DNA from: Geobacter sp. AOG1
Lineage (GTDB): Bacteria > Desulfobacterota > Desulfuromonadia > Geobacterales > Geobacteraceae
Direction of reading: 5' to 3'
DNA length: 64,000 nt
Assembly (NCBI RefSeq): GCF_019972315.1
Contig: NZ_BLIZ01000001.1
Location: 2,641,521 to 2,705,520, forward strand
Shown here one piece after another: positions 36,043 through 46,805 of the stretch. Position numbers and translations under genes: made by a program. Numbering within the stretch: the stretch's first letter is position 1; the number at the start of each line of letters is the position of its first letter. A model generated the notes under the pieces. The model saw only the letters and a list, made by a program, of their open reading frames with translations. It was not told where the DNA came from and made no database searches.

Positions 36043-39032
36043 TGGCCAGACGAATAGAAATAGCCCTCAGGGAGCAGGTCCGTGACCCCCGCGGCGAGCG
36101 GATCAAGCGGGAAATAGAGCATTTTCTGCACCTGCCGGTGGAACGGGTGCGCACCATCGATGTCTATACGGTGGATGCCGAACTGGGAGACGCCGAGCTG
36201 CAGCAGGCGGCCGCAGGTCCTTTTTGCGACCAGGTCATTCAGGAGTGGCATCTCGACACCCCCGCAGCCGCAGGCTTCGATTATCTGGTGGAGGTCGGTT
36301 TGCGCCCCGGCGTCACCGACAACGTTGGAAGAACCGCACGGGAGGCGGTTGAATACCTGACAGGCAGGCCGTTCCGGGAAGGGGAAGGGGTTTACACCTC
36401 GGTGCAGTACCTCCTGAGCGGAAAGCTTACCCTTGCCGACGTGGAGCGTATCGCCACGGGACTCCTCTGCAATACCCTCATCCAGCGCTACACCATCCTC
36501 GATGCGGCAACTTTTACCGCTCAGAACGGCGTATCCGTCTTCGTCCCGAAAGTACTGGGGGAAATAAAGACCGTGGTCAGAGAAGTCGACCTCGAGGTTT
36601 CCGATCAGGAACTCATGCGGATCAGCAAAGACGGTGTCCTTGCCCTGACCCTGGAGGAGATGCAGATCATCCAGGCCCATTTCCGCGACCCGCAAGTTCG
36701 GGAGGCACGGCAGACGATGGGGCTCGGCCCGCGGCCGACCGATGTGGAACTGGAGGCGCTGGCCCAGACCTGGTCGGAGCACTGCAAACACAAGATTTTC
36801 GCTGGCACTGTCCAGTATGAAGACGAAAAAGGGAGCCGCCAGGAGATCAAATCCCTCTTCAAGTCGTTCATCCAGCGTACGACGAAGGATGTGCGGGAGA
36901 AACTGGGTGACAGGGACTTCTGCCTTTCGGTCTTCAAGGACAACGCGGGTGTCATCCGCTTCAACGACGACTGGTCGCTGGTGTTCAAGGTGGAAACCCA
37001 TAACTCGCCATCGGCCCTGGACCCCTACGGCGGTGCGTTGACCGGCATCGTCGGCGTCAACCGTGACCCGTTCGGTACCGGCCAGGGGGCGAAGCTTATT
37101 TTCAACACCGATGTCTTCTGTTTTGCCGACCCGTTCTACGACAAGCCGCTGCCGTCCCGCCTGCTGCATCCCCGGCGCATTTACGAAGGGGTTGTGGAAG
37201 GAGTGGAGCATGGCGGCAACAAGAGCGGTATCCCGACGGTCAATGGCTCGCTGGTCTTCGACGAGCGCTTCGCCGGCAAGCCCCTCGTCTTCTGCGGGAC
37301 GGCCGGGATCATGCCGGCCACCATCAACGGCAAACCGAGTCACGAGAAAGAGATCGAACCGGGGGACCTGATCGTCATGGCAGGCGGCAGGATCGGCAAG
37401 GACGGCATCCACGGCGCCACCTTTTCCTCCGAGGAATTGAACGAGAACTCTCCCGTATCCGCCGTGCAGATCGGCGACCCCATAACCCAGAAGCGGATGT
37501 TCGACTTTCTTATCCGGGCGCGGGACAAAGGGCTGTACAATTTCATCACCGACAACGGGGCCGGCGGTCTCTCTTCGTCTATCGGGGAGATGTCGGGAGA
37601 GTGCGGCGGCTGCCGGATGGATCTGGCCAAGGCCCCCCTCAAGTATGCCGGTCTCAACCCATGGGAAATCCTCATCTCCGAGGCCCAGGAACGGATGAGC
37701 CTCGCCGTGCCGCCGGCAAAGATCGGCGAGTTCACGGAGATGGCGAAGCGGTTCGGCGTGGAGGTATCGGTGCTCGGCGAATTCACCGACTCGGGGTATT
37801 TCCATATCCTCCATGGCGAGCGAACCGTCGCCTATCTGCCGGTGGCTTTCATGCACGAGGGGCTTCCCCCCATGCAGCTCCCCGCCAAATGGACTCCTCC
37901 CCGGCACGAGGAAGCACCTATCGAGGTGCAGTCGGATTACACCTCCGACCTCAAGAAACTTCTCGGTGCCCTCAACATCTGCTCGAAAGAGTCGGTGGTG
38001 CGACGCTACGACCACGAGGTGCAAGGGGGGAGCGTGGTCAAGCCGTTCACCGGCGTGGCCAATGACGGCCCCTCCGATGCCGCGGTGGTCCGGCCGGTTC
38101 TCGATTCTTTCGAGGGGGTGGTGGTCGCCCACGGGATATGTCCCCGCTACAGCGACATCGACACCTACCACATGACCGCCAATGCCATCGATGAGGCCCT
38201 GCGTAACTATGTGGCGGTGGGAGGGGCTCTCGATATGGTGGCCGGCCTCGACAACTTCTGCTGGTGCGACCCCGTCCTGTCGGAAAAGACCCCCGACGGT
38301 GATTACAAGATGGCACAGCTGGTGCGTTCAAACCAGGCGCTCTACGACGTCTGCATGGCCTATAACCTGCCGCTCATTTCCGGCAAGGACTCCATGAAGA
38401 ACGACTTCTACGATGGGACGGTAAAGATATCCATTCCACCCACGCTGCTCTTTTCGGTCATCGGCCGGATTGAGGATGCCCGCAAGTCGGTAACCATGGA
38501 CGTCAAGCGTCCCGGCGATATCGTCTACCTGCTCGGCAAGACGGGGGACGAACTGGGGGCTTCGGAATACCTCGCCCTCAGGGGTTTCGTCGGCAACCGG
38601 GTGCCACAGGTCGATACGATCAAAGCCTACAAACGCTACCATGCTTACCACGAAGCGGTCATGACCGGTCTGGTGGCATCCTGTCATGACCTTTCCGACG
38701 GCGGCCTGGCAGTGGCTGCTGCGGAGTCTGCCTTTGCCGGTGGCTATGGCATGGACCTCGCCCTTTCCCAGGTACTCTGGAAGGGTGGCGATACGGGGCG
38801 AAACGACGTGGCACTTCTCTTCGCCGAATCGGCCTCCCGCCACCTGGTCACCGTCCGTCCCGAGAATCGTGGCGCATTCGAGGCGACCATGGGGGGTAAC
38901 TGCTTCGCCGCGATCGGTGTCGTTACCGCCGACCCTGTTCTAACCATAACCGGTATCGACGGCGGCACCGTGATCAGGGCAGGTCTCGCGGATCTCAAGG
39001 AAGCATGGCAAAGGAAGCTTCAGGACCTGTAA
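36042..39032 (+). CDS. purL: Phosphoribosylformylglycinamidine synthase PurL with fused PurS-like N-terminus
   Basis: A 996-aa enzyme converting FGAR to FGAM with ATP and ammonia from PurQ. The first ~150 residues contain two PurS-like halves (VRDPRGERIKREIEHFLHL; VEVGLRPGVTDNVGRTAREAVE). A linker with 'TWSEHCKHK' and two AIRS-type ATP domains (VFKVETHNSP...GTGQGAKL; later LISGKDSMKND and CHDLSDGG) follow. The size lies between small PurL (~740 aa with separate PurS) and large PurL (~1,300 aa with a glutaminase). PurQ is the separate next gene, and no purS gene is present, as the fusion explains. Start coupled to the MscS gene. Confidence 0.93.
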   Translation: MARRIEIALREQVRDPRGERIKREIEHFLHLPVERVRTIDVYTVDAELGDAELQQAAAGPFCDQVIQEWHLDTPAAAGFDYLVEVGLRPGVTDNVGRTAREAVEYLTGRPFREGEGVYTSVQYLLSGKLTLADVERIATGLLCNTLIQRYTILDAATFTAQNGVSVFVPKVLGEIKTVVREVDLEVSDQELMRISKDGVLALTLEEMQIIQAHFRDPQVREARQTMGLGPRPTDVELEALAQTWSEHCKHKIFAGTVQYEDEKGSRQEIKSLFKSFIQRTTKDVREKLGDRDFCLSVFKDNAGVIRFNDDWSLVFKVETHNSPSALDPYGGALTGIVGVNRDPFGTGQGAKLIFNTDVFCFADPFYDKPLPSRLLHPRRIYEGVVEGVEHGGNKSGIPTVNGSLVFDERFAGKPLVFCGTAGIMPATINGKPSHEKEIEPGDLIVMAGGRIGKDGIHGATFSSEELNENSPVSAVQIGDPITQKRMFDFLIRARDKGLYNFITDNGAGGLSSSIGEMSGECGGCRMDLAKAPLKYAGLNPWEILISEAQERMSLAVPPAKIGEFTEMAKRFGVEVSVLGEFTDSGYFHILHGERTVAYLPVAFMHEGLPPMQLPAKWTPPRHEEAPIEVQSDYTSDLKKLLGALNICSKESVVRRYDHEVQGGSVVKPFTGVANDGPSDAAVVRPVLDSFEGVVVAHGICPRYSDIDTYHMTANAIDEALRNYVAVGGALDMVAGLDNFCWCDPVLSEKTPDGDYKMAQLVRSNQALYDVCMAYNLPLISGKDSMKNDFYDGTVKISIPPTLLFSVIGRIEDARKSVTMDVKRPGDIVYLLGKTGDELGASEYLALRGFVGNRVPQVDTIKAYKRYHAYHEAVMTGLVASCHDLSDGGLAVAAAESAFAGGYGMDLALSQVLWKGGDTGRNDVALLFAESASRHLVTVRPENRGAFEATMGGNCFAAIGVVTADPVLTITGIDGGTVIRAGLADLKEAWQRKLQDL

Positions 39033-39072
39033 TAATCCTTTGTGGTTCAGGGATTTAACTAGTGGAGTATTT

Positions 39073-39900
39073 ATGGCGAAAACGAGAGCGATAGTGATAA
39101 CCGGCAACGGAACCAACTGCGAGGTGGAGGCGGCGCACGCCTGCCGGCTCGGGGGGTTCGACGAGGCGGTCATCGCCCACATATCCGACCTTCTCTCCGG
39201 TGACCTGCGGCTAGATGACTTCCATTTTCTCAACCTGACCGGCGGGTTCCTCGACGGTGACGACCTGGGGAGTGCCAAGGCTCAGGCCAACCGCTTCAAG
39301 TATGCCCGGGTGGACGACCTGAGCGAACACCTCATCGACCAGCTGCTCCGCTTCATACAGGCGGGGAAGCCGATCCTTGGCGTTTGCAACGGCTTCCAGC
39401 TCATGGTGAAAATGGGGCTTCTTCCGGCATTTGATGGCAACCATCTGCAGCAGGTGGCGACCCTCACGTTCAATGACTGCGGCCGGTTCCAGGACCGTTG
39501 GGTGTACCTGAAAAACAACCTGGCATCCCCCAGCATTTTCACCCGCAACATCGACCGGGGAATATATCTCCCGATCCGGCACGGCGAGGGAAAATTCGTC
39601 GCTGCGTCCGCCGAGGTGATGGCGCGTATCGAGGCGAACAACCTGGCTGTTTTCAAGTATTCCGGCCCGGACTATGGGGAACCGACCATGTCATTTCCGG
39701 AGAATCCCAACGGCTCCGAGCATGCTATCGCGGCCATCTGTGATGAAAGCGGCCTCCTTATGGGGCTCATGCCCCATCCCGAAGCGTTCGTGCACCGGAC
39801 CAACCACCCCCGCTGGACCAGGGAAGAGCTTCCCGAGGAAGGGGACGGCCTGATCCTGTTCCGGAATGCGGCGGAGTATGTGCGCAGTAACCTGATATAA
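39073..39900 (+). CDS. purQ: Phosphoribosylformylglycinamidine synthase, glutaminase subunit
   Basis: A 275-aa class I glutamine amidotransferase. The nucleophile Cys is in 'ILGVCNGFQLM', and the His/Glu pair in 'LMPHPEAF'. It supplies ammonia to PurL. Longer than the usual PurQ (~225 aa), it resembles the glutaminase domain of large PurL enzymes, in keeping with the fused PurS-PurL partner. ATG 39073 has GGAG six bases upstream and the family start. Confidence 0.93.
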   Translation: MAKTRAIVITGNGTNCEVEAAHACRLGGFDEAVIAHISDLLSGDLRLDDFHFLNLTGGFLDGDDLGSAKAQANRFKYARVDDLSEHLIDQLLRFIQAGKPILGVCNGFQLMVKMGLLPAFDGNHLQQVATLTFNDCGRFQDRWVYLKNNLASPSIFTRNIDRGIYLPIRHGEGKFVAASAEVMARIEANNLAVFKYSGPDYGEPTMSFPENPNGSEHAIAAICDESGLLMGLMPHPEAFVHRTNHPRWTREELPEEGDGLILFRNAAEYVRSNLI

Positions 39901-39983
39901 TCTGGGGTTTTTGCAAGAAGCGTATCTGGCACTGCAGAAGGAGTCAGATTTGGTTTCTTTCCTCGAACAACACGGAGTGAGCA

Positions 39984-41396
39984 ATGAAACTGTACCGTCC
40001 CGAAGAGGAATGTGGAATTTTCGGTATCTTCGGCCATCCTGAAGCGGCCAATCTGACCTACCTCGGGCTTTATGCGCTTCAGCACCGCGGCCAGGAGTCC
40101 TGCGGCATCGTTTCGTCCGATGGAGCCAGTCTCCATGCCCACAAGGGGATGGGGCTGGTTGCCGACGTGTTCGGCAACCAGGAGATATTCAAGCAGCTCC
40201 CCGGTGAGGGGGCGATCGGGCATGTCCGCTACTCCACAACCGGTTCGTCGGTGATCAAGAACGTTCAGCCGATCATGGTCGATTATTCCCGGGGTTCCAT
40301 TGCCGTTGCCCACAACGGCAACATTGTCAACGCGCAGATCATCAAGGACGAACTGGAGGCGTGGGGGTCGATCTTCCAGACCACCATGGATACGGAGATC
40401 ATTGTCCATCTCCTTGCCACTTCCAAGACCAGTTCGCTCCTGGAGCGGATCGCCGACTCATTACAGCGGATCAAGGGAGCCTACTGTCTCCTCTTCCAGA
40501 CGGAAACCCGCATGATCGCGGCGCGCGACCCCCACGGCTACCGCCCCCTCTGTCTGGGTAAGCTGGGTAACGCCTACGTGGTTGCCTCCGAAAGCTGTGC
40601 CCTCGACCTGATCGAGGCTGAATTCATCCGGGAGATCGAACCGGGTGAAATTATCGAGATCACGAAAAATGGCATGACCTCCCATTTCCCCTTCAAAAAG
40701 GTCGATCCTGCCCCCTGTATCTTCGAATTCGTCTACTTTGCCCGCCCCGATTCCACCATTTTTGGCAAGAATGTCTATCTGGTCCGCAAGGAGCTGGGAC
40801 GCCAACTGGCCCGGGAATTCCGTATTGAGGCGGATATGGTCATCCCGGTTCCCGATTCCGGCGTGCCGGCGGCCATGGGGTACGCGGAAGAGTCGGGCAT
40901 TCCTTTCGAACTCGGGCTCATCCGTAACCATTACGTGGGACGTACGTTCATCGAGCCCCAGCAGGCAATCCGCCATTTCGGCGTCAAGATAAAGCTCAAC
41001 CCGGTACGGGAACTCATCCGGGGGAAACGGGTGATCGTCATCGACGATTCCATCGTGCGGGGCACCACGTCGCGCAAGATCGTCAAGATGGTTCGCAATG
41101 CGGGGGCCAGCGAAGTGCACGTCCTGATATCCTCGCCCCCCACCAGTTACCCCTGTTACTACGGTATCGACACTCCCAACCGGAAGGAACTGATCTCCTC
41201 GTCCCACACTGTTGACGAGATCAGGAGATACATCACTGCCGATTCCCTCGGGTATCTGACGCCGGCAGGGCTGGCTCAGGCGGTCGGAACGGAGAATACC
41301 AGTTACTGCCGCGCCTGCTTTACCGGCGATTATCCCATAAAATTCCCGCAGCTTCGGCCCGAGCCGCAGCTGGGACTATTTGAAAAGGAGTTATGA
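39984..41396 (+). CDS. purF: Amidophosphoribosyltransferase
   Basis: A 470-aa enzyme making phosphoribosylamine, the first purine step. A short propeptide of nine residues precedes the nucleophile Cys10 ([10 protein letters not shown]), as in the B. subtilis type. PRPP loop '[14 protein letters not shown]', and a C-terminal '[11 protein letters not shown]' with other cysteines consistent with the oxygen-sensitive [4Fe-4S] cluster of that type. Followed directly by pyrE. Confidence 0.96.
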   Translation: MKLYRPEEECGIFGIFGHPEAANLTYLGLYALQHRGQESCGIVSSDGASLHAHKGMGLVADVFGNQEIFKQLPGEGAIGHVRYSTTGSSVIKNVQPIMVDYSRGSIAVAHNGNIVNAQIIKDELEAWGSIFQTTMDTEIIVHLLATSKTSSLLERIADSLQRIKGAYCLLFQTETRMIAARDPHGYRPLCLGKLGNAYVVASESCALDLIEAEFIREIEPGEIIEITKNGMTSHFPFKKVDPAPCIFEFVYFARPDSTIFGKNVYLVRKELGRQLAREFRIEADMVIPVPDSGVPAAMGYAEESGIPFELGLIRNHYVGRTFIEPQQAIRHFGVKIKLNPVRELIRGKRVIVIDDSIVRGTTSRKIVKMVRNAGASEVHVLISSPPTSYPCYYGIDTPNRKELISSSHTVDEIRRYITADSLGYLTPAGLAQAVGTENTSYCRACFTGDYPIKFPQLRPEPQLGLFEKEL

Positions 41397-41397
41397 G

Positions 41398-41946
41398 ATG
41401 ACGGAACGGGAAAAACTCAAGAGCATCATCAAGGAACTGTCCTACGAGAAGCGGAAGGTGACGCTGGCATCGGGGCGGGAGAGCGATTTCTACTTTGACG
41501 GTAAACAGACCACCCTCCATGCCGAGGGGGGATTTCTGGTCGGCAGGCTGTTCTACGAGGCGTTAAAAGATGTGGATGGCGTGCAGGCGGTAGGTGGCAT
41601 CACCATGGGTGCCGACCCCATCGCCACTGCCACCTCCATCGCCGCGCTCCTGGACAAGAAACCGCTCCATGCCTTCATAATCCGCAAGGAGCCCAAGGGG
41701 CACGGTACCGGCCAGTGGCTCGAAGGACGCAAGAATCTCCCCAAGGGGACGAAAGTAGTGATCGTTGAAGACGTGGTCACCACCGGCGGCTCTTCCATGA
41801 AGGCGGTGCGCAGGGCCGAAGAGGAAGGGCTTACCGTTCTCGGTATCGTTACGCTGGTGGACCGGGAAGAGGGTGGACGGGAGAACATCGAGAAGGAAGG
41901 CTACTGGCTGAAGGCGCTCTTCACCAAGAGTGAGGTCCTTGCGTAA
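41398..41946 (+). CDS. pyrE: Orotate phosphoribosyltransferase
   Basis: A 182-aa type I phosphoribosyltransferase making OMP from orotate. The PRPP loop 'VVIVEDVVTTGGSS', 'LASGRESDFYFDGKQ' at the start and the 'GHGTGQWLEG' flexible loop are present. ATG 41398 is one base after the purF stop, with AAGGAG upstream. A strong terminator follows. Confidence 0.95.
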   Translation: MTEREKLKSIIKELSYEKRKVTLASGRESDFYFDGKQTTLHAEGGFLVGRLFYEALKDVDGVQAVGGITMGADPIATATSIAALLDKKPLHAFIIRKEPKGHGTGQWLEGRKNLPKGTKVVIVEDVVTTGGSSMKAVRRAEEEGLTVLGIVTLVDREEGGRENIEKEGYWLKALFTKSEVLA

Positions 41947-41974
41947 TAAGGTTGAGAATAGATACAGGTATAGT

Positions 41975-42003
41975 AGAGGCGACCAACGTGGTCGCCTCTT
42001 TTT
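41975..42003 (+). terminator. Strong terminator after pyrE
   Basis: A perfect 10-bp stem AGAGGCGACC/GGTCGCCTCT with loop AACGT is followed by five T. It ends the purB-pyrE transcript. Confidence 0.9.
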
Positions 42004-42019
42004 ATGGTACTAACACAGT

Positions 42020-42703
42020 ATGGATACAGCAATTGACAATATATTAGTGAGTTATGGTCTACTTCTTCAGGAGGTAGATGAATGGTTCGGACGCTGTCAT
42101 AATGCCCATCCTGAGGCCATTGTCTGCCGTCGTGGCTGTGCAGAATGCTGCCGGTCTCTGTTCGACATCACGCTGCTTGATGCCTGTTATCTTAAAAAGG
42201 GGTTCGATGGACTTCCCTCTACCGTCCGGAAAACTACGCTGATCAAGGCGCGGAAGCAACTGCACCGTCTGCGGGCTATCTGGCCGGATCTGGACTCCCC
42301 GTACATTCTCAATTACCGGCATGAGGAGGAGTGGCACGAACTCATGCCCGACGACGACGAGACCCCCTGTCTCCTCCTCGGTGCCGACGGGCGTTGCCTG
42401 GTGTACGACCACCGGCCCATGACCTGCCGTCTCCACGGCATCCCGCTGTTGGACAGTTCCGGCGAAGTGATGCATGACGAGTGGTGTACCCTGAATTTTG
42501 CCGGGCTCGATCCTCTGTCGATGCCGGAACTGCAGTGGGAATTCCGACGTCATTTCGAGGCGGAACTTTCCCTGTTTCGGGTATTTACCGATAAACTGCT
42601 GGGGAAGAGGGTGAGCGAACTGGACACCTTCATCCCGTTGGCGCTGCTGCAGGATTTCACGGGATTCGACTGGCGCGGATGGTGGACGAGGGGGAACAGA
42701 TAA
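42020..42703 (+). CDS. YkgJ-family cysteine cluster protein
   Basis: A 227-aa protein with the YkgJ zinc/iron-binding cysteines: 'CRRGCAECC' near residue 36, 'CLLLGADGRCLVYDHRPMTCR' near 115-135, and 'EWCTL'. YkgJ proteins are of uncertain function; metal binding is likely. It lies between the pyrE terminator and the convergent purN. Confidence 0.85.
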   Translation: MDTAIDNILVSYGLLLQEVDEWFGRCHNAHPEAIVCRRGCAECCRSLFDITLLDACYLKKGFDGLPSTVRKTTLIKARKQLHRLRAIWPDLDSPYILNYRHEEEWHELMPDDDETPCLLLGADGRCLVYDHRPMTCRLHGIPLLDSSGEVMHDEWCTLNFAGLDPLSMPELQWEFRRHFEAELSLFRVFTDKLLGKRVSELDTFIPLALLQDFTGFDWRGWWTRGNR

Positions 42704-42727
42704 AGGCTACTGTCTCTTCCTCAACCT

Positions 42728-43384
42728 TTAAACTGCCGGATTTTCCAGGCTGGTAGTTGATGCTGGGGCGGGCGGGGTGATGACGACCCGCCGTCCTTCG
42801 ACGGAGAGACGCCCTTCCGCATAAAGCTGGATGGCGCGCGGGTAGATGCGGTGTTCTTCAACTTGAATACGGGCGGAGAGGCTTTCTTCCGTATCGTCAT
42901 CATGAACAGGAACGGCAGCCTGGATGACGATGGGGCCGGTGTCGGTGCCGGCGTCCACGAAATGCACGGTGCAGCCCGATAACCGAGCGCCGTGATCAAG
43001 GGCCTGGCGCTGGGCGTGCAGGCCGGGAAAGGCGGGGAGAATGGCGGGGTGTATGTTCATGATGGCCAGGGGAAAGGCGTCGATGAGCACCGGTGTTATG
43101 ATTCGCATGAAGCCGGCAAGAATGACCAGTTCGACGCCATAATGCTGAAGTGTTTCCACAAGGGCAGCGTCATAGGCGGAACGGCCGGCGAACAGCCGGT
43201 GATCGATGTGCAGGGCGGGGATAGCATGCTGGCGGGCCCGCTCCAGTCCGAAGGCTCCCGCGTTGTTGCTGATGACGCAGGCGATATCGGCGGTCAGGTT
43301 CCCGTCATCGATCCGGTCGATGATCGACTGCAGGTTCGAGCCACTTCCGGAAACCAGCACGCCAAGTTTAACACGTCGTCCCAT
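42728..43384 (-). CDS. purN: Phosphoribosylglycinamide formyltransferase
   Basis: A 218-aa enzyme transferring a formyl group from 10-formyl-THF to GAR. The 'VLVSGSGSNLQ' phosphate loop, the catalytic 'NIHPAILPAFPG' (His in HP) and 'VHFVDAGTDTGPIV' block with Asp are all present. Start MGRRVKLGV at 43384. It is 11 bp after purM on the minus strand, so co-transcribed. Confidence 0.95.
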   Translation of the reverse strand: MGRRVKLGVLVSGSGSNLQSIIDRIDDGNLTADIACVISNNAGAFGLERARQHAIPALHIDHRLFAGRSAYDAALVETLQHYGVELVILAGFMRIITPVLIDAFPLAIMNIHPAILPAFPGLHAQRQALDHGARLSGCTVHFVDAGTDTGPIVIQAAVPVHDDDTEESLSARIQVEEHRIYPRAIQLYAEGRLSVEGRRVVITPPAPASTTSLENPAV

Positions 43385-43395
43385 ACCGTTCCCGC

Positions 43396-44442
43396 CTATA
43401 CCATCTCGACACATTCTTTGCCCGGTTCGCATTTCGCCACTTCACCGATGACAACGGCGTGCTCGTTGAGGCCGGAGAGTCGGATCAGGACCTCTTCGGC
43501 GTCATTCTCCGGAACTGCCAGGACCATTCCGATACCGCAGTTAAAGGTGCGGAGCAGTTCGTCGTCGTCGATGTTTCCCCCTTCCTGGAGGAGTTGGAAG
43601 AGGGCCGGCACCTGCCAGCTGTTCCTATGGAGCAGCGCCTTGCAACCATGGGGAAGGACGCGGGGGATGTTTTCCAGCAAGCCACCGCCGGTGATATGGG
43701 CGATGCCGTTGATCTGGAAGTCCCGGAGCAGGTTGAGGATGCTCTTAACGTAGATGCGGGTGGGGGTGAGGAGTTCGTCCGCCACGCTCCTGCCGAGACC
43801 GGGGAGTTGGTCGTTTATGCCGAGTCCCATACGGTCGAAGATGACCTTACGTGCCAGGGAGTAACCGTTGCTGTGCAGGCCGCTGGACGCGAGACCGATG
43901 AGTCGGTTACCGACGGTGATGCTGGAACCGTCGATGAGGTTTTCACGTTCCACGACTCCTACCGTGAACCCGGCCATGTCATACTCGCCGTCGGCGTAAA
44001 ACCCCGGCATCTCCGCGGTTTCCCCGCCGATCAGGGCGCAGCCTGCCTGCACGCATCCCTCGGCGATACCCTTGATAATGGCTGCCCCCTTTTCCGGGTC
44101 CAGTTTCCCCGTGGCAAGATAATCGAGGAAAAAGAGCGGTTCTGCCCCCTGGACGATGATGTCGTTCACGCACATGGCCACCAGGTCGATTCCCACGGTA
44201 TCATGACGGTCAGCCATGAAAGCGAGCTTGAGCTTGGTGCCGACACCGTCGGTGCCGGAGACGAGAACGGGATTCTTGTATTTGCCGGAATTGAGGGAAA
44301 AGAGACCGCCGAAGCCGCCGATATCCGCGAGGACCTCGGGGCGGGTGGTCGCTTTTACCAGGGGTTTGATCATTTTGACAAAGGTATTGCCGGCGTCGAT
44401 GTCTACACCGGCGTCTTTATAGGTTGTTTTCGTGGTGCTCAC
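43396..44442 (-). CDS. purM: Phosphoribosylformylglycinamidine cyclo-ligase
   Basis: A 348-aa AIR synthetase closing the imidazole ring. Family motifs '[12 protein letters not shown]', '[10 protein letters not shown]', '[11 protein letters not shown]' and '[15 protein letters not shown]' are present. It precedes purN. With purB, purL, purQ and purF nearby it covers most of the early pathway; purH, purD, purE and purC are not in this window. Confidence 0.96.
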   Translation of the reverse strand: MSTTKTTYKDAGVDIDAGNTFVKMIKPLVKATTRPEVLADIGGFGGLFSLNSGKYKNPVLVSGTDGVGTKLKLAFMADRHDTVGIDLVAMCVNDIIVQGAEPLFFLDYLATGKLDPEKGAAIIKGIAEGCVQAGCALIGGETAEMPGFYADGEYDMAGFTVGVVERENLIDGSSITVGNRLIGLASSGLHSNGYSLARKVIFDRMGLGINDQLPGLGRSVADELLTPTRIYVKSILNLLRDFQINGIAHITGGGLLENIPRVLPHGCKALLHRNSWQVPALFQLLQEGGNIDDDELLRTFNCGIGMVLAVPENDAEEVLIRLSGLNEHAVVIGEVAKCEPGKECVEMV

Positions 44443-44563
44443 GATGGTTCCTCCGCTAAAGTAAAGTTAGTTTATTACCCCAACGACGGGGAAAAGTCAA
44501 ACCGATTCTCGGCGCGAAAAAAGAGTTTACAAACCTGCCGGCGTTTGCTTATGATGCGTGGAA

Positions 44564-45037
44564 ATGAGCGACGGACCGCACGATATCACCATCTGTCCGA
44601 TGCAGGAGCAGGACCTTCCCGAGGTCCTGGCTATCGAAGACGTCTCGTACCCCCGCCCCTGGAGCAGAACCCATTTCCTGGACGAGCTTGCGTCACCCTA
44701 TGCATTCCCCCTGGCCGCCTTCGACCATGACGGTCGCCTGGTCGGCTACATCTGCCCCATGCTGCTTCTGGACGAGGGTCACATCTATAATGTGGCCGTT
44801 CACCCCGACTGCCGCGGCCAGGGGATAGGTGAACTCCTGGTTAAGCGGGTGCTCGGAGACTGCCGGTTGGGAGGTGCGGAAATTGTCACCCTGGAAGTGC
44901 GCACCTCCAATGCTGCCGCGCGTTCCCTTTACCACCGGCTCGGTTTTACGGAGACCGGCCTGCGCAAGCGCTACTACGAAAATGGCGAAGACGCGATCCT
45001 GATGGAATACCGCTTCGACAATGAGGACAGGGTATGA
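44564..45037 (+). CDS. rimI: Ribosomal-protein-alanine N-acetyltransferase
   Basis: A 157-aa GNAT enzyme with the acetyl-CoA motif 'VHPDCRGQGIGELLV' and 'NAAARSLYHRLGF', the RimI pattern that acetylates the N-terminus of ribosomal protein S18. GTG 44558 is an alternative start; neither has a clear ribosome site. The stop overlaps the pyrK start (ATGA). Confidence 0.85.
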   Translation: MSDGPHDITICPMQEQDLPEVLAIEDVSYPRPWSRTHFLDELASPYAFPLAAFDHDGRLVGYICPMLLLDEGHIYNVAVHPDCRGQGIGELLVKRVLGDCRLGGAEIVTLEVRTSNAAARSLYHRLGFTETGLRKRYYENGEDAILMEYRFDNEDRV

Positions 45038-45858
45038 ATTTTAAAGCGACGGTCATTACCAACGTTGAGGTTTCGCCCGGTTACTTCCGGCTGCGCCTGA
45101 CAGCCCCGCAGTTTTTCGTGACGGCGTCAACCCCCGGCCAGTTCGTCATGGTGCGGGTGAGCGCCTCCATTGATCCCCTGTTGCGCCGCCCCTTCGGCAT
45201 CTTTGACGTAGGTGTCATGGCTACCGAGTATCCCGACGTCCAGCAGCCGTTCCTGGATATCCTTTACCGGGTGGTGGGGAAGGGGACTGCAATGCTGGCA
45301 GGGTTCCACCACGGCGATCAGCTTGAGGTGCTCGGCCCCCTTGGCAAGGGGTTCGGGGCAGGTGATGCGGCGGAAGACAAGATATTGGTCGGGGGCGGTG
45401 TAGGTCTTGCTCCCCTCTACTATCTGGCTAGGGAACTGGTGAAAGAATCCCGCGTGCATCTGTTTGCCGGAGGGCGGGGACGGGACGACGTCCTTTGCAT
45501 CACCGAATTCGAGCGACTGGGGGTGGAGACCTACGTTTCCACCGACGACGGTACCCTGGGGGAACGGGGTCTGGTGACCGAAGTACTGGAGCGATACCTG
45601 GGCAACGGTACCAGCGCAAAAACCATTTACGCCTGCGGACCATTTCCCATGCTTCGGGCGGTGGCGGAGATAGCCGGCAGGACCGGAATCTCTTGCCAGG
45701 TTTCCCTGGAAGCCTACATGGCCTGCGGGGTTGGTGCTTGCCTCGGCTGCGTGGTGAAAGGACGCAACCACGCCGAAGTGACCCCCGATTACCGCTGCGT
45801 CTGCAAGGATGGACCGGTGTTCGACTACACGGAACTCTCATGGGAACAGCGTCTGTAG
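45034..45858 (+). CDS. pyrK: Dihydroorotate dehydrogenase electron-transfer subunit
   Basis: A 274-aa ferredoxin-reductase-like protein. FAD-binding domain with 'RRPFGIF', NAD-binding domain with '[11 protein letters not shown]', and a [2Fe-2S] site in 'CGVGACLGC' plus a last Cys in 'CVCKDGPVF'. It passes electrons from PyrD to NAD+. It precedes pyrD, completing a type 1B dihydroorotate dehydrogenase. Confidence 0.93.
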   Translation: MNFKATVITNVEVSPGYFRLRLTAPQFFVTASTPGQFVMVRVSASIDPLLRRPFGIFDVGVMATEYPDVQQPFLDILYRVVGKGTAMLAGFHHGDQLEVLGPLGKGFGAGDAAEDKILVGGGVGLAPLYYLARELVKESRVHLFAGGRGRDDVLCITEFERLGVETYVSTDDGTLGERGLVTEVLERYLGNGTSAKTIYACGPFPMLRAVAEIAGRTGISCQVSLEAYMACGVGACLGCVVKGRNHAEVTPDYRCVCKDGPVFDYTELSWEQRL

Positions 45859-45883
45859 GACGAGGATTCAGCAAGGAGCTGCG

Positions 45884-46801
45884 ATGAACACGCCCGATCT
45901 GTCAGTTGAAATAGCCGGTATCAAACTCAGGAACCCGGTGATGACCGCCTCCGGTACGTTCGGCTACGGTGCCGAATTCGCCCGTTACATGGACCTGGAA
46001 AGTATCGGGGCCATTATCACCAAAGGTCTTTCACTACGACCCAAGGCGGGGAACGCGACGCCGCGCATCGTGGAGACACCGGGGGGAATGCTCAACGCCA
46101 TCGGCCTTCAGAACGTTGGGATCGACGCCTTCATCGCCGACAAGGTGCCGTTCCTGCGCACCATATCCACCCCGGTCATCGTCAACGTCTATGGCAACAC
46201 CCTGGAGGAGTATGGCGAACTGGCGGGACGGCTCGACCGGATTCCCGAAGTCGCTGGTCTGGAGGTAAACATCTCCTGTCCCAACGTGAAGCAGGGGGGG
46301 ATTGTGTTCGGTACCGACCCGGCAGCCGCCTACGAGGTGGTGAAAATGGTTCGGGACGCAACCATCAAGCCGGTCATCGTCAAGCTCTCCCCCAACGTCA
46401 CCGACGTGGTGGTCATGGCCAACGCCTGCGCCGATGCGGGGGCAGACGCCCTTTCCCTCATCAATACCCTCACCGGCATGGCCATCGATCTTGCCAAACG
46501 GAAGCCGGTCCTCGCCAACATCACCGGCGGCCTGTCGGGTCCGGCCATCAAGCCGGTGGCACTCCGCATGGTCTGGCAGGTGGCACGGGCGGTGCAACTC
46601 CCTATCATTGGCATCGGTGGCATCATGTCCGCCACCGACGCTCTGGAGTTCATGCTGGCTGGAGCGACCGCCGTCCAGGTGGGTACCGCCAATTTCCTCG
46701 ATCCGACCGCGGCCCAGACCATAGCCCGGGATATGGAGCGCTATTTGGTTGAGCAGGGGATCGCTGATGTCAAGGAGCTGATCGGCGCCCTCCGGTCCTG
46801 A
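45884..46801 (+). CDS. pyrD: Dihydroorotate dehydrogenase, catalytic subunit (type 1B)
   Basis: A 305-aa FMN-containing TIM barrel oxidising dihydroorotate to orotate. The N-terminal '[13 protein letters not shown]', '[11 protein letters not shown]' with the Cys base of class 1 enzymes, and '[14 protein letters not shown]' FMN phosphate site are clear. Paired with pyrK, so NAD-dependent. ATG 45884 has AAGGAG upstream. epmB follows after 4 bp. Confidence 0.96.
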   Translation: MNTPDLSVEIAGIKLRNPVMTASGTFGYGAEFARYMDLESIGAIITKGLSLRPKAGNATPRIVETPGGMLNAIGLQNVGIDAFIADKVPFLRTISTPVIVNVYGNTLEEYGELAGRLDRIPEVAGLEVNISCPNVKQGGIVFGTDPAAAYEVVKMVRDATIKPVIVKLSPNVTDVVVMANACADAGADALSLINTLTGMAIDLAKRKPVLANITGGLSGPAIKPVALRMVWQVARAVQLPIIGIGGIMSATDALEFMLAGATAVQVGTANFLDPTAAQTIARDMERYLVEQGIADVKELIGALRS

Positions 46802-46805
46802 GATA

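Noticed and set aside
43459-44730. Long plus-strand ORF over purM
   Set aside because: 423 codons open, but purM on the minus strand is a full enzyme with all motifs. High GC gives long antisense frames.
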